Both the position numbers and the translations under genes were made by a program. From NCBI RefSeq assembly GCF_000307875.1, contig NZ_AJLS01000183.1:1-41651 (forward strand): a stretch of 41,651 nt of DNA, written 5' to 3'. This DNA is from Neobacillus bataviensis LMG 21833. GTDB lineage: Bacteria > Bacillota > Bacilli > Bacillales > Cytobacillaceae. The notes beneath the pieces were generated by a model, which saw nothing but the letters and a program-made list of their open reading frames with translations, did no database searches and had not been told where the DNA came from. Positions within the stretch are counted from its first letter, which is position 1, and each line of letters begins with the position of its first letter. Below, in pieces: positions 24,151-33,025 of the stretch.

Positions 24151-24543
24151 TTAACTTCTCATATGTGGGGATTCAGGGTTCATCTCCATAAACTCGAGCC
24201 AATTTCCATCGGGATCTACTATCCAAAATTGATAGTTCAAAGCCATTCCTTGAGAAATCTCTACTTCTAAAGGGACTCCCTTTTTCTTTAATTGATCCGC
24301 CGTTTCTTGGATATTATCTACTTCGAAACAAATATGCTCCGCTCTATCTCTAGCTCCCCCGGTGCCCCCGTAAAATAATTCAATGAAACACCCGTCAGCC
24401 ACTTTCACATACACAATCCACGGTTCGCCATTTGGATCATTCAATTCAAACGCTTTCTTAAAACCAAGCTTATTACAATAAAAATCCAATGATCGTTCCA
24501 TATCTACTACATGAAATCCTTTGTGATTAATCCCTTTAATCAT
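24151..24543 (-). CDS. VOC-superfamily (glyoxalase/extradiol dioxygenase-like) protein
   Basis: The 130-residue single-domain protein has the two beta-alpha-beta3 repeats of the VOC fold: INHKGFHVVDMERSLDFYC and later AEHICFEVDNIQETADQL. The likely metal ligands are His7, Glu55, His70 and Glu117 (WLEFMEM), all in the expected places. Such proteins act as lactoylglutathione lyases, epimerases or dioxygenases; the sequence alone does not tell which. GAGGTG lies 9 bases before ATG 24543. It follows the ABM-domain gene after 56 bases and is probably co-transcribed. Its part in the aromatic pathway, if any, is unknown. Confidence 0.82.
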   Translation of the reverse strand: MIKGINHKGFHVVDMERSLDFYCNKLGFKKAFELNDPNGEPWIVYVKVADGCFIELFYGGTGGARDRAEHICFEVDNIQETADQLKKKGVPLEVEISQGMALNYQFWIVDPDGNWLEFMEMNPESPHMRS

Positions 24544-24599
24544 CGTCTATTTCACCTCATATTTTTCAAAATCGCAGTTAGAAACAAATGGTATGAACA

Positions 24600-24887
24600 T
24601 TATTCTACTTCTCGATAAAGGTTGATTTCTGTACTTTCCCGAAGTTTTCGAAGCTCTGGAACAATTTTCAAAACATGTTCACTTTGATTGTGTTGGTTTA
24701 TTGCCTCTTCATTCACCCATTCTTCAAGCATAGTAAGGATGGTCGGATCATGGATATCTTCATGAATCGTGTATGTTATACAGCCTTTTTCTTTTCTGGT
24801 TTCTGAAATCACTTCTCTAGCTATTTTTAAATATTCTTCAACGGTTACACCTTGTTTTAGTTTGGCTTTACATACAACTTTAATCAT
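24600..24887 (-). CDS. Antibiotic biosynthesis monooxygenase (ABM) domain protein
   Basis: The 95-residue protein fits the ABM/YgiN fold: an N-terminal strand (MIKVVCKAKLKQG), a helix with EYLKIAREVISETRKEKGCI, TYTIHEDIHDPTILTMLEEW and a C-terminal HVLKIVPELRKL helix. Members include quinol monooxygenases and haem-degrading enzymes, which work as small dimers without metal or flavin. AAGGGAG lies 8 bases before ATG 24887. It leads the two-gene unit with the VOC protein. A 45-base piece nearly identical to 24661-24705 recurs at 31138-31182. Substrate unknown. Confidence 0.82.
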   Translation of the reverse strand: MIKVVCKAKLKQGVTVEEYLKIAREVISETRKEKGCITYTIHEDIHDPTILTMLEEWVNEEAINQHNQSEHVLKIVPELRKLRESTEINLYREVE

Positions 24888-25027
24888 TTTATTAACTCCC
24901 TTTCTTTTTTGGGGTCTAGCTCAACACCATCATTTTACATGATTTTCGATAGTATTTTACAGCTATATGATTATATTTGAACACGGTAATTGCTAATGTG
25001 ATCTGGAGGATTTCCCCAATAGCATTT

Positions 25028-25249
25028 TCAAAATAGTGCCAATAGAAAGCCTAATGTCCGCGTCTCGTACCCAGCAGGAAACTCCGTCAAGAACTCCGCC
25101 ATTCCGTTTCCATCCGCTTGCTGGCGGCCACGCAAAAACGTTTCGTTATTTGTTGGCTCAATATGTTCAGGATTTTCTTCATTTTCAAGGGCTGAGTTAC
25201 CGAAACCTGAGTAAATTCCGAAAGTTCCACAGGGTCGGATCTCCAGCTT
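25028..25249 (-). pseudogene. Intradiol ring-cleavage dioxygenase remnant
   Basis: Reading - strand codons downstream of the RND gene gives GIYSGFGNSALENEENPEH, then EPTNNETFLRGRQQADGNGM, then AEFLTEFPAGY, ending in a stop at 25028-25030. This resembles the middle of intradiol dioxygenase-like proteins (GVYSGF...TFLRG-Q-TD-NG...YPGWY). The two tyrosine positions remain, but the N-terminus, the HxH iron ligands and the C-terminus are gone, and no start or ribosome site is seen. It fills the 361-base gap between the ABM and RND genes together with the dispersed repeat at 25260. It suggests that another aromatic enzyme was once encoded here. Confidence 0.6.
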
Positions 25250-28200
25250 TAGAGCAGAAGAACCGTCCCCTGCTTCCTTTCCTGCTGCTGACGGTTTCTT
25301 GTCTTATTCCTCTTTACATTCAGCCATTCATACATAATGGGTATGATGAAGAGGCAGATAATCGTGGAACTGATCATCCCGCCGACAACGACAACCCCGA
25401 GGGTTTGCGATACAAGTGTGTTTCCGTTACTTGAAGCCGCTAAAGGTAGCAAGGTCAGGATCGTCGTTCCCGCTGTCATGAGCACCGGCCTCACTCTTGT
25501 TGCGGTTCCGAAAAGGATTGCCTGTCTCACTTCCATCCCTGCAGCAAGATTCCGTTCAATTTTATCGACGAGGACAATTCCGTTAGTGACCGCAATGCCA
25601 GCAAGCATCAACAAGCCAATCAAGGCAGCCAGATTCCATTCCATACCAAGAATCGCCATGCCCCAAACAGACCCAATCAATGCCATCGGAATACAGATCA
25701 ATACAGCAGCCGGTGCATGCCAGCCGCGAAAGACCGCACTGACAATCATCAGGACGAGTGCAAGCGACAATATGAGCGCAAGGCTCATCTCCATTACCAT
25801 TTGCTTGACTTGCTGAGAGATTCCGCCAAGCGAATAATCAACACCAGATGGAAGGTTCAACCCGTTCATGGTTTCGTTTACTTGTCTCGTTACCTTGCCA
25901 ATGTCCCGTGTGACAATATTCCCAGTTACGGCAGCAAACGGACTGCCGTCCCGTTCACTGATAACTGTTTGGCTGCTCGTCTCTAATGTCGTAATTTCCG
26001 CCAACGACACCTGTGACCCATCCTTGGCCGTAAACGTTTCATGTCCAATTTTTGAAAGAATTGTTTTTTCCGGATTCGGGTCGCCAGCCGATACGAGGCT
26101 ACCTTGAGCCGTATCCATTTGCAGCTCAATCGGAATCGCCACCTCTCCAGCGATAACGTCCATTCTTACATTTTGAGGTAAATAGCGGTTCATTCGATTC
26201 GTAATTTCATCGACATTCAGACCTAAGTCTTGAATACTGCTCTGATTAAGTACAAGGAAATGCTTCATCGACTCATTGGCATCATTCGCCGTTCCTTCTA
26301 CACTTAAGCCCGGAATCATCTGCAGTTTACTTCTTACCAAAATCGCAGCTGAATCGAGTTCACGCTGGTCTCCCCCAGTTAATATCACCTTTAAGCGCGA
26401 ATCATCGCCGGCAATATTTTGATTGGCAACAGTAAAGACCGCATTAGTTGATAACGCCCCAAGCTGGCTCCGCAATTGTTTCACGAATAGGTCTGCGTCT
26501 GTTTGTTTCTTGATGCCAACAGATATATTGGCGATATTTTGTTTTTGAACCCAACCGCCGCCTTCATCAAACACATCGTCAAACATTGGCGTAAACGTTG
26601 AACCCAGAGTAGACGTATAGGTCTCAACCTCAGGGACATCTTTTAAGATGGTTTCAATATTTTTTACCTCAGCATCCACATCAGCAAGAAGGGATTGTTC
26701 AGGAAGTTCCACCTGAATGGTCACACCATTGGCATGCTCTCTTGGAAAAAAATTCACTGGCAGAAAAGCAGCTACAGCAGCTGTAATAGCGAATAACGCT
26801 AGGGTAAGGATCACAATTACTTTTTTCTTAAAAAAGACCCATTGAAGTACGGTTCTCGCTTTCATCTCCATGTCAACGGACTTCGTGATGGGCTGTTTTT
26901 TCCAGCATACATAGGCTAAAGCAGGGACAACCAAAATCGAAACAGCCAGTGAGGTGACAAGGGCAATCACAACGGCCCAAGCAAATCCGGAAAAAGCTGA
27001 ACTAATCATCCCACCAATCAACGAAATAGGCAGAAACACGGCGACGGTAGTCGCAGTGGAGGAAACAATAGCGGGAATCATTTCCACTACCCCACCTGCC
27101 AATGAATGAGCTGTTATCGGGCCGCCCGTTCGTTCCATTTGTTTTCTGTACATATTATCAATCACGACAATCGAATCATCAACCACTCGCCCCATCGCCA
27201 CGATTAATCCAGAAATGGTTAAGATATTCAAGCTGACATCCATCGCTTTCAGAATCGCTGTTGCAGCAAGGAGGCAGACCGGCAATGACAAGGCGATAAT
27301 CAGGGTGGAACGGATATTTCTAAAAAAGACAAATACACAGATGACCGAGAACAATATTCCTAATAATCCTTCTTTGATTAACCCTTTTAAAGCAGTGTTT
27401 ATTTCATTTCCTTGATCTTGTAAGATACTGAGATCAACCGCTTTTGCCTTGATTTCAGGAAGGGCCTGGATTCGCTCGTTAATTCGTTCCGTGACATCGG
27501 TTACGTTGGCTGAAGGTGTTTTTAATACATCAAGAAGAACACTTGGCTTTCCCGATGTTCTTGAAATCGTATGTACGTCAACGAGGCCGCTCTTAATCGT
27601 GGCGATGTCCTGCAAAACGACCGTTTCCCCGTCTGGAGTAGGAATACTAAGGTTGTTCAGATCGGTACTATTAATCTCCCATCCCGTAATGCGGATGGGC
27701 ATCGATAGTCGCCCTTCAGGTCCGCCGTCTTCTTTTATCGTCCCTTGCGGCCAAATCGGATGCATCGAAGAAAGAGCATTTTGGATATCTTTCATGGTTA
27801 ATCGGTATTTTTCGACCGCATCGGCTTGCAGCGTCACTATGTAACCGGATTGGCCTGCACCTGTAACACGCACTTCGCTTACTCCGGGAACACGTTTCAA
27901 TTCATTTACTACGTTATCTTGAACCGATGTACGCAAATGACTTTCATCTACATTTTCGCTGGTCAAACTCAACCGCAGGACGGGAAAAGAGTTCGTACTG
28001 ACCCGTGAAACGAGAGGTGTATTCACATCATCCGGCAATTTGATTTTTCCAACGGCCTTCTTTACGTCGTCTTCTGCCTTTTCCATATCCGTATGGTTCG
28101 GGAAGTAAAAGCTTACCATAAGACCACCATCGAAGGAGTTGGATTCAATGTAGCTAAGCTTATCAACAGATTGAACCGCTTCCTCCACTTTTGCCGCAAT

Positions 28201-28389
28201 CGTTTGTTTCACCTGATCGGCTTGATAGTGGTCGGCTTGAATCGTGGCCATAAGAGCCGTATTGTTAATTGGCGGCAGATAATCACGCTGCATCTGAAAA
28301 GCAGACATCGCCCCCCATGTGATGATCAAAGCGACACATGTTAGGATTAAAACCGACCGTTTCATTGCTGCTTCAATAAATCGATTCAT
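25249..28389 (-). CDS. RND-family efflux transporter (AcrB/SwrC-like)
   Basis: The 1046-residue inner-membrane pump has the RND layout: helix 1 near the N-terminus, two large extracytoplasmic loops, and helices 2-6 and 8-12. The proton-relay Asp pair is in VAMGRVVDDSIVVIDN, and the second half contains LMLAGIAVTNGIVLVDKIER. Among Bacillaceae the closest known type is SwrC/YerP, involved in surfactin and fatty-acid resistance. ATG 28389 is chosen (AAAGGTGG 11 bases upstream); a GTG at 28404 overlaps that site. The last codons (KQGTVLLL) come from the dispersed repeat at 25260-25276. No membrane-fusion partner or regulator gene is adjacent. Confidence 0.93.
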   Translation of the reverse strand: MNRFIEAAMKRSVLILTCVALIITWGAMSAFQMQRDYLPPINNTALMATIQADHYQADQVKQTIAAKVEEAVQSVDKLSYIESNSFDGGLMVSFYFPNHTDMEKAEDDVKKAVGKIKLPDDVNTPLVSRVSTNSFPVLRLSLTSENVDESHLRTSVQDNVVNELKRVPGVSEVRVTGAGQSGYIVTLQADAVEKYRLTMKDIQNALSSMHPIWPQGTIKEDGGPEGRLSMPIRITGWEINSTDLNNLSIPTPDGETVVLQDIATIKSGLVDVHTISRTSGKPSVLLDVLKTPSANVTDVTERINERIQALPEIKAKAVDLSILQDQGNEINTALKGLIKEGLLGILFSVICVFVFFRNIRSTLIIALSLPVCLLAATAILKAMDVSLNILTISGLIVAMGRVVDDSIVVIDNMYRKQMERTGGPITAHSLAGGVVEMIPAIVSSTATTVAVFLPISLIGGMISSAFSGFAWAVVIALVTSLAVSILVVPALAYVCWKKQPITKSVDMEMKARTVLQWVFFKKKVIVILTLALFAITAAVAAFLPVNFFPREHANGVTIQVELPEQSLLADVDAEVKNIETILKDVPEVETYTSTLGSTFTPMFDDVFDEGGGWVQKQNIANISVGIKKQTDADLFVKQLRSQLGALSTNAVFTVANQNIAGDDSRLKVILTGGDQRELDSAAILVRSKLQMIPGLSVEGTANDANESMKHFLVLNQSSIQDLGLNVDEITNRMNRYLPQNVRMDVIAGEVAIPIELQMDTAQGSLVSAGDPNPEKTILSKIGHETFTAKDGSQVSLAEITTLETSSQTVISERDGSPFAAVTGNIVTRDIGKVTRQVNETMNGLNLPSGVDYSLGGISQQVKQMVMEMSLALILSLALVLMIVSAVFRGWHAPAAVLICIPMALIGSVWGMAILGMEWNLAALIGLLMLAGIAVTNGIVLVDKIERNLAAGMEVRQAILFGTATRVRPVLMTAGTTILTLLPLAASSNGNTLVSQTLGVVVVGGMISSTIICLFIIPIMYEWLNVKRNKTRNRQQQERKQGTVLLL
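25260..25276. repeat. Short dispersed repeat GAACCGTCCCCTGCTTC (copy 2), inside the RND 3' end
   Basis: The 17-base sequence is identical to 39785-39801 and lies at the very end of the RND coding sequence, where it supplies the last residues before the stop. Confidence 0.75.
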
Positions 28390-28537
28390 GGAAAAATAAA
28401 CCACCTTTTCAAGTTATAAATGAATTAGAGCTTACATAAAAAAGGTGATCCAAAGAATAGAGTTTCCACCTGCACCATCTTGTATTGGTGCTTGCGGTGC
28501 TACTATTTTCGCTTTGTTTCACCCAATTTATCATGAT

Positions 28538-30895
28538 TTAGTTAGACTTTTTGTCCCCAGGATATGGTTTATCTCCTTTTGTCGCTTTCCACAGTATCTT
28601 GTTTAATTTTTCAGGGTTTGCATGATCAACCCCTGTAAAGTCTAGTTCTGCAGATTCTTTTGCCATTGGCGCGTTTACCCCATTTTTCCGATCAAGTGGA
28701 TAGGTTGGTTCAATCACCTTAAAAGGAGTAAAGGCTGGTTTATGGGTGAACGAATTGACCATTGGAACAGCCGAGGCATCGAATTGGGTCATTGGCTTCA
28801 TACCCAGGATCATTTCCATCGTTCGCAGCATGGAAGTGGTATCATAAAGGGTACTGTCCACCTTGCCTGTTTGCGTGTACGGGCTGATTACGAGTGATGT
28901 CGTACGGTGGGCATCCACTGAATCCCATCCATTCTGGGCATCATCCTCTGTCACAAAAATAGCCGTGTCTTTCCAATATGGAGAATGGCTGACCATCTCA
29001 ACAAGCTTTCCAAGTGCATAATCGTTTTGCGCGACCATTGCTTGCGGTGTTAATTCTCCTACCTTTGTTCCAAGCGTATGATCATTAGGCAGACGAACGA
29101 CTTGCAGCTGTGGCAGATTCCCGTTTTTTACAAATTGCTGAAATTCCTCTGCCCACGCCTCATATCGGGTAAGGTCGGAAATTTTCAGATCATAGGAAGG
29201 AAAGTCCGGGTCAAAGTTATTGCCCATACTAGGCTCATTCGCCACATATTTTCCGGTCTTTTTGTCATAATTAACGAATTCGCCATAGTTTCTAAAAGTG
29301 ACACCCGAGCGAGCGGCATTCGACCAGAGGAATCCTGCTTTAGGATAGGCAGCCTCATTATCCCCTTCAAAATCATAGCCGCGGTTACGTCCGGAATAGT
29401 TGGCAAGCCAATTTTTCTCAACATAATCATTGGATTGGGCCGCCGTAGACCAGTTATGACCCTGGGCGCTGATTTCCGCATTCGCATAAAAGTTGTCCAA
29501 TAAAACGAATTGATCCGCAAGTTGATGGATATTTGGCGTAATATCTTTGCCAAAGATCGTTAAGCTAGGGTCGCCGTTTCCTTTTTTCACATCGCCAAAT
29601 ACTTGATCATACGTGCGGTTTTCCTTGATTACATAAATGACATGCTTGATCGGTGATGCCTGACCTTCGAAGCGAGGGATTGGGAATTTATCACTTGCAC
29701 TAAAACCTGTTGGCTTATAAATCTCATTATTCTTTTCTACTTGTTTCGTATATTTTTTCAACTGCTTCTCATCCGGAATAGCGATGAATGACATCGTTCC
29801 TTTGATCATACTTCCAATATACTCGCCATTCCGGTTTGAACCGGCTCCAAGACCCTTTGCATTCAGAACCATGAGTTTATCTTCATTTAAGTAAACACCG
29901 CTTGGGTACCAGCCAGTAGGAATTCTCCCTGTCACTTCTCCTTTTTGCAGGTTCACAACGGCTACATCGTTTGTTCCACCGTTCGTAACGTAAAGCGTGT
30001 TTCCATCTGTATTTAAAGCAAGCGCATTTGGCTGATTTCCTGCAGGAGCATTTTTATAGGTGCTCAGTGAAATCGTTTTGATTTCTTTTTGTTGGTTAGG
30101 GTCAATGACGGAAATGGAATCACTGTCGGAATTCGCTACATAGAGTTTGCCGTCCGCAGTGTTTTCAATAATCGCATTTGGATGCAATCCGACGGGAATG
30201 GTGCTTTTAATCTCCAGCGTTTCCGGATCAACAACACTGATGCTGCTCTCACCCCAGTTGCTGACATAAAGGGAATTCCCATCATGGCTTAATTCGGCCG
30301 TGTATGGATTTTTGCCAACAGGTGTGGTTTTTACAATTTGATTGGTGGAAAGATCGACTTTTGAAACGGAATGATGTAAATTATTTGCTACTAATAGAAA
30401 CTTCCCGTCCTTTGAAACAGATAATCCAGCCGGATAGAAGTTGGTTTTGTTTTGATCTGTCAGCATAATTGGAGATCGCTCAGCCAATGTTCCGTTTTCA
30501 AATCCATAGACGCGGATTTTGTTATTACCGCCCGCTGATGCATAGACCGTTTTTCCGTCCGGGCTAAAGGCGACCCCTAAATAAAGAGCTTCAGGGGATG
30601 TGTAAGGAATGGTCTGAACGACTTTCTGGGTGTTAACATCCACTACTTGAAGGGATTGCTCACCTTGTCCATCGTTTGAGACAAGAAGATATCGATGATC
30701 AGGGCTTAATACACCGCCCATTGGAAAATCACCAAGCGTCACTTGTGAACCCTGTGGCGTAACCGTCCAGCCATGAGGGGTAACAGCTGTTCCATTTTCT
30801 TTCGGACCGACCAATTTCGTGTATGCCGCATAGGTTGACGTTGAACCAAGAAGCACTGTCACAAGCGATGCTGCTAGTAACTTTTTGTGTTTCAT
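28538..30895 (-). CDS. Secreted YVTN beta-propeller / alkaline-phosphatase-like phosphoesterase
   Basis: The 785-residue protein starts with a signal peptide (MKHKKLLAASLVTVLLGSTS, cleavage probably after TYA at residue 23). Residues about 45-370 form a seven-blade YVTN/YncE-type propeller with repeated blocks such as VSNDGQGEQSLQVVDVNTQK, NPYTAELSHDGNSLYVSNWG and IPVGLHPNAIIENTADGKLY. Residues about 415-740 are a phosphoesterase of the phospholipase C/alkaline phosphatase superfamily (HVIYVIKENRTYDQVFGDV, AQGHNWSTAAQSND, FVTEDDAQNGWDSVDAHR). It probably cleaves phosphate esters outside the cell; phosphate-starvation control is plausible but no Pho box was identified. AAAGGAG precedes ATG 30895. 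It is flanked by gaps and looks monocistronic. Confidence 0.9.
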   Translation of the reverse strand: MKHKKLLAASLVTVLLGSTSTYAAYTKLVGPKENGTAVTPHGWTVTPQGSQVTLGDFPMGGVLSPDHRYLLVSNDGQGEQSLQVVDVNTQKVVQTIPYTSPEALYLGVAFSPDGKTVYASAGGNNKIRVYGFENGTLAERSPIMLTDQNKTNFYPAGLSVSKDGKFLLVANNLHHSVSKVDLSTNQIVKTTPVGKNPYTAELSHDGNSLYVSNWGESSISVVDPETLEIKSTIPVGLHPNAIIENTADGKLYVANSDSDSISVIDPNQQKEIKTISLSTYKNAPAGNQPNALALNTDGNTLYVTNGGTNDVAVVNLQKGEVTGRIPTGWYPSGVYLNEDKLMVLNAKGLGAGSNRNGEYIGSMIKGTMSFIAIPDEKQLKKYTKQVEKNNEIYKPTGFSASDKFPIPRFEGQASPIKHVIYVIKENRTYDQVFGDVKKGNGDPSLTIFGKDITPNIHQLADQFVLLDNFYANAEISAQGHNWSTAAQSNDYVEKNWLANYSGRNRGYDFEGDNEAAYPKAGFLWSNAARSGVTFRNYGEFVNYDKKTGKYVANEPSMGNNFDPDFPSYDLKISDLTRYEAWAEEFQQFVKNGNLPQLQVVRLPNDHTLGTKVGELTPQAMVAQNDYALGKLVEMVSHSPYWKDTAIFVTEDDAQNGWDSVDAHRTTSLVISPYTQTGKVDSTLYDTTSMLRTMEMILGMKPMTQFDASAVPMVNSFTHKPAFTPFKVIEPTYPLDRKNGVNAPMAKESAELDFTGVDHANPEKLNKILWKATKGDKPYPGDKKSN

Positions 30896-31116
30896 TTTAA
30901 CAACTCCTTTTTCATTTGATTTTGGTTTACAAATTCAATCCTACTCCCCGTTTGTAAATTGGAAGTTAAGGGAAACTAAAGAAATATAAAGAAAATTAGG
31001 AAAATATATTGATTGCAATCTATCATTAGGAGGGATTTCCTATCATTTAGAGGATATAGCACCGACAATTTACGTATTTTTTTCAGATACCCTTGCCACT
31101 CTTCCAAAAAAAAGAG

Positions 31117-31137
31117 AGACAAGCATGATGCTTGTCT
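31117..31137 (-). terminator. Hairpin with T run on the - strand, after the ABM fragment
   Basis: AGACAAGCAT and ATGCTTGTCT pair around one base; on the - strand TCTCTTTTTTTT follows (A run at 31106-31113). It would end a - strand transcript that no longer has a gene except the ABM fragment just upstream. Confidence 0.65.
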
Positions 31138-31182
31138 ACAATTTTCAAAACATGTTCACTTTGATTGTGTTTGTCTATTGCC
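31138..31182 (-). pseudogene. 45-base fragment of an ABM-domain gene
   Basis: This piece matches 24661-24705, inside the ABM gene, at 43 of 45 positions. On the - strand it still encodes HNQSEHVLKIV in frame. With the terminator at 31117 it looks like the tail of a lost second ABM gene or a small recombined piece. It lies in the 378-base gap upstream of the BrnQ gene, where I see nothing else except the BrnQ ribosome site. Confidence 0.65.
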
Positions 31183-31273
31183 CAAAAAACAAAATGCCAC
31201 AAGAATCATCCCCTTGGTTCCTCCCAAAAAAGGTGTTAAAATAGGTGGAATTCATCTTAGAAGGAGCACAGAA

Positions 31274-32644
31274 ATGCAACAAAAAATATCATTTTCAACC
31301 TATGCCATCATTGGCACGATGCTATTCGGAATGTTCTTTGGCGCAGGAAACTTAATCTTCCCCATCCAAATGGGGCAGCTCGCGGGCACGAACTTTTGGC
31401 CGGCTTTAATTGGGTTCCTCGTAACCGCCATTGGCCTGCCTTTTATGGGGATTTTAGCATTTGGTTTGTCCGGAAGTAATGGATTACGTGATCTAGCTGG
31501 TCGGGTTCATCCACTATTTGGCGTCGTCTTTGCCATGGCACTTTATTTAACCATTGGGCCGTTTTTCGCCATTCCACGGACAGCGACGGTTCCTTTTGTG
31601 GTCGGTTTTGAACCATATATGAACCCAGCGCACGGCAGTTTATATCTCGCACTCTTTAGCTTTGTATTTTTTGCTATCGTCTATTATTTCTCATTGAATC
31701 CGGCGAAAATCATCGACTATATCGGCAAATATTTAACCCCAGCGTTTTTGGTATTTTTATTCCTCTTAATTGTCATTGCGATCGTTAAACCGATGGGGCA
31801 CTTCGGTAAGCCAACAGGTGACTATAGTGAATTGGCTTTTATCACCGGCTTTAAAGAAGGATACAACACGATGGACGCGCTCGCCTCCCTTGCCTTTGGG
31901 ATTGTTGTCATCCATGCGATTAAAGGACAAGGCATCACCGATCCGAAGGCAATCGCGAAAGCAACATGGAAATCAGGCATTTTCGCCATGGTACTGATGA
32001 TGCTGATTTACGGACTGATTACCTATATGGGAGCATCGAGCGAATCAGCAATCGGGACATTCGATAATGGCGGTTTGATCTTTGCGGCCGTAGCGCAGCA
32101 TTATTTCGGATCTTTCGGCTCTATTTTATTAGCGATTATTATCGTACTCGCTTGTTTAAAAACTAGCATCGGACTGATTACGTCTTGCAGCGAGTTTTTT
32201 CATGGTATTTTTCCAAAAGTAAGCTATAAAATCTTCGTTCTGGTACTGAGTCTTGTCTCATTGATCATTGCCAACTTCGGCTTAAGCAATATTATTCAAT
32301 ACGCGGTACCAGTATTAATGCTATTGTATCCGTTAGCCATTGTTCTGATCTTATTAGTACTTGGTTCATCTTTATTTGGTCATAAGCGGAATGTCTATGC
32401 AGCTTCCATGTTTTTAACCTTTTGTGTAAGCTTCTTCGACGGCTACAGCACGTTAGTCAACAGCTTGCCAGGAGCGACTGTTCCTTTATTCGAGTCCATT
32501 AAATCGTTCTATATGGATACTTTACCACTCTACGATATTGGACTTGGCTGGATGTTACCAGCTTTAGTTGGGGCGTTTATCGGCTATTTCTGGCCAACAC
32601 GCTTTAGTAGGAAACAGAAACATGGGGATAAAATTCCGTCGTAA
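31274..32644 (+). CDS. brnQ: Branched-chain amino acid transporter, BrnQ (LIVCS family)
   Basis: The 456-residue protein has 12 predicted membrane helices and the BrnQ signature GTMLFGMFFGAGNLIFPIQM near the N-terminus, then YLTIGPFFAIPRTATVPF and SLAFGIVVIHAIKGQGI. It takes up leucine, isoleucine and valine with Na+. ATG 31274 is preferred because AAGGAG (31261-31266) lies 7 bases upstream; the frame stays open 260 bases further up, but that part codes for nothing recognisable and covers the ABM fragment. The gene stands alone, followed by an unusual tandem-repeat array. No T-box or CodY site was recognised upstream. Confidence 0.92.
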   Translation: MQQKISFSTYAIIGTMLFGMFFGAGNLIFPIQMGQLAGTNFWPALIGFLVTAIGLPFMGILAFGLSGSNGLRDLAGRVHPLFGVVFAMALYLTIGPFFAIPRTATVPFVVGFEPYMNPAHGSLYLALFSFVFFAIVYYFSLNPAKIIDYIGKYLTPAFLVFLFLLIVIAIVKPMGHFGKPTGDYSELAFITGFKEGYNTMDALASLAFGIVVIHAIKGQGITDPKAIAKATWKSGIFAMVLMMLIYGLITYMGASSESAIGTFDNGGLIFAAVAQHYFGSFGSILLAIIIVLACLKTSIGLITSCSEFFHGIFPKVSYKIFVLVLSLVSLIIANFGLSNIIQYAVPVLMLLYPLAIVLILLVLGSSLFGHKRNVYAASMFLTFCVSFFDGYSTLVNSLPGATVPLFESIKSFYMDTLPLYDIGLGWMLPALVGAFIGYFWPTRFSRKQKHGDKIPS

Positions 32645-32661
32645 CATCCTTCTTCATGCTT

Positions 32662-32869
32662 ATGAAGACCAAAACGCTGAGCAAATACAAGTAAAATGGT
32701 CTTCATCAAGCCGATGAAGACCAAAACCCTTAGCGAATACTAGTAAAATGGTCTTCATCAAGCAGATGAAGACCAAAACCCTCAGCAAATACTAATAAAA
32801 TGGTCTTCATCAAGCAGATGAAGACCAAAACCCTGAATGGATACTACCAAAACGGTCTTCATCAAGTCA
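32662..32869. repeat. Four tandem 52-bp repeats, each a hairpin
   Basis: Units start at 32662, 32714, 32766 and 32818, an exact 52-base period. Each begins ATGAAGACCA and carries TGGTCTTCAT about 40 bases later, giving a 10-bp stem (9 bp in unit 4). Neighbouring units can pair alternatively as TGGTCTTCAT-N7-ATGAAGACCA. The whole unit, including the loop with CAAAACCCT and AATACTA, is conserved, so it is not a repeat-spacer CRISPR. It follows the BrnQ stop by 17 bases. Confidence 0.9.
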
Positions 32870-32936
32870 TCAAGCCGAGTAAGTCACCCTCGGCCCAAAA
32901 TGTATGAATGATCAACCATCTGCCAATCGACAAAAT

Positions 32937-32976
32937 AGGGGCAAGTCTCGCTGTTTCCACAGTAGGACTTACCCCT
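32937..32976. terminator. Bidirectional terminator between brnQ and the transketolase operon
   Basis: AGGGGCAAGTC (32937-32947) pairs with GACTTACCCCT (32966-32976); TTTATTATTT follows on the + strand and ATTTTG on the - strand. Both arms and the T tract resemble the terminator at 39711-39755. Confidence 0.75.
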
Positions 32977-33025
32977 TTATTATTTCGGTTAAGGAAACTG
33001 AGGCAAGAGAACCATCCACTGCTTC

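Noticed and set aside
28472..28491. Terminator GCACCA/TGGTGC between the RND and phosphoesterase genes
   Set aside because: The stem has only 6 bp and no T run on either strand.
31013..31273. N-terminal extension of BrnQ by 87 residues
   Set aside because: It would cover an ABM gene fragment and a terminator; the ATG at 31274 has a proper ribosome site and gives the normal BrnQ N-terminus.
32662..32869. CRISPR array
   Set aside because: The complete 52-base unit is conserved, including the part that would be the spacer, and no cas genes are near.
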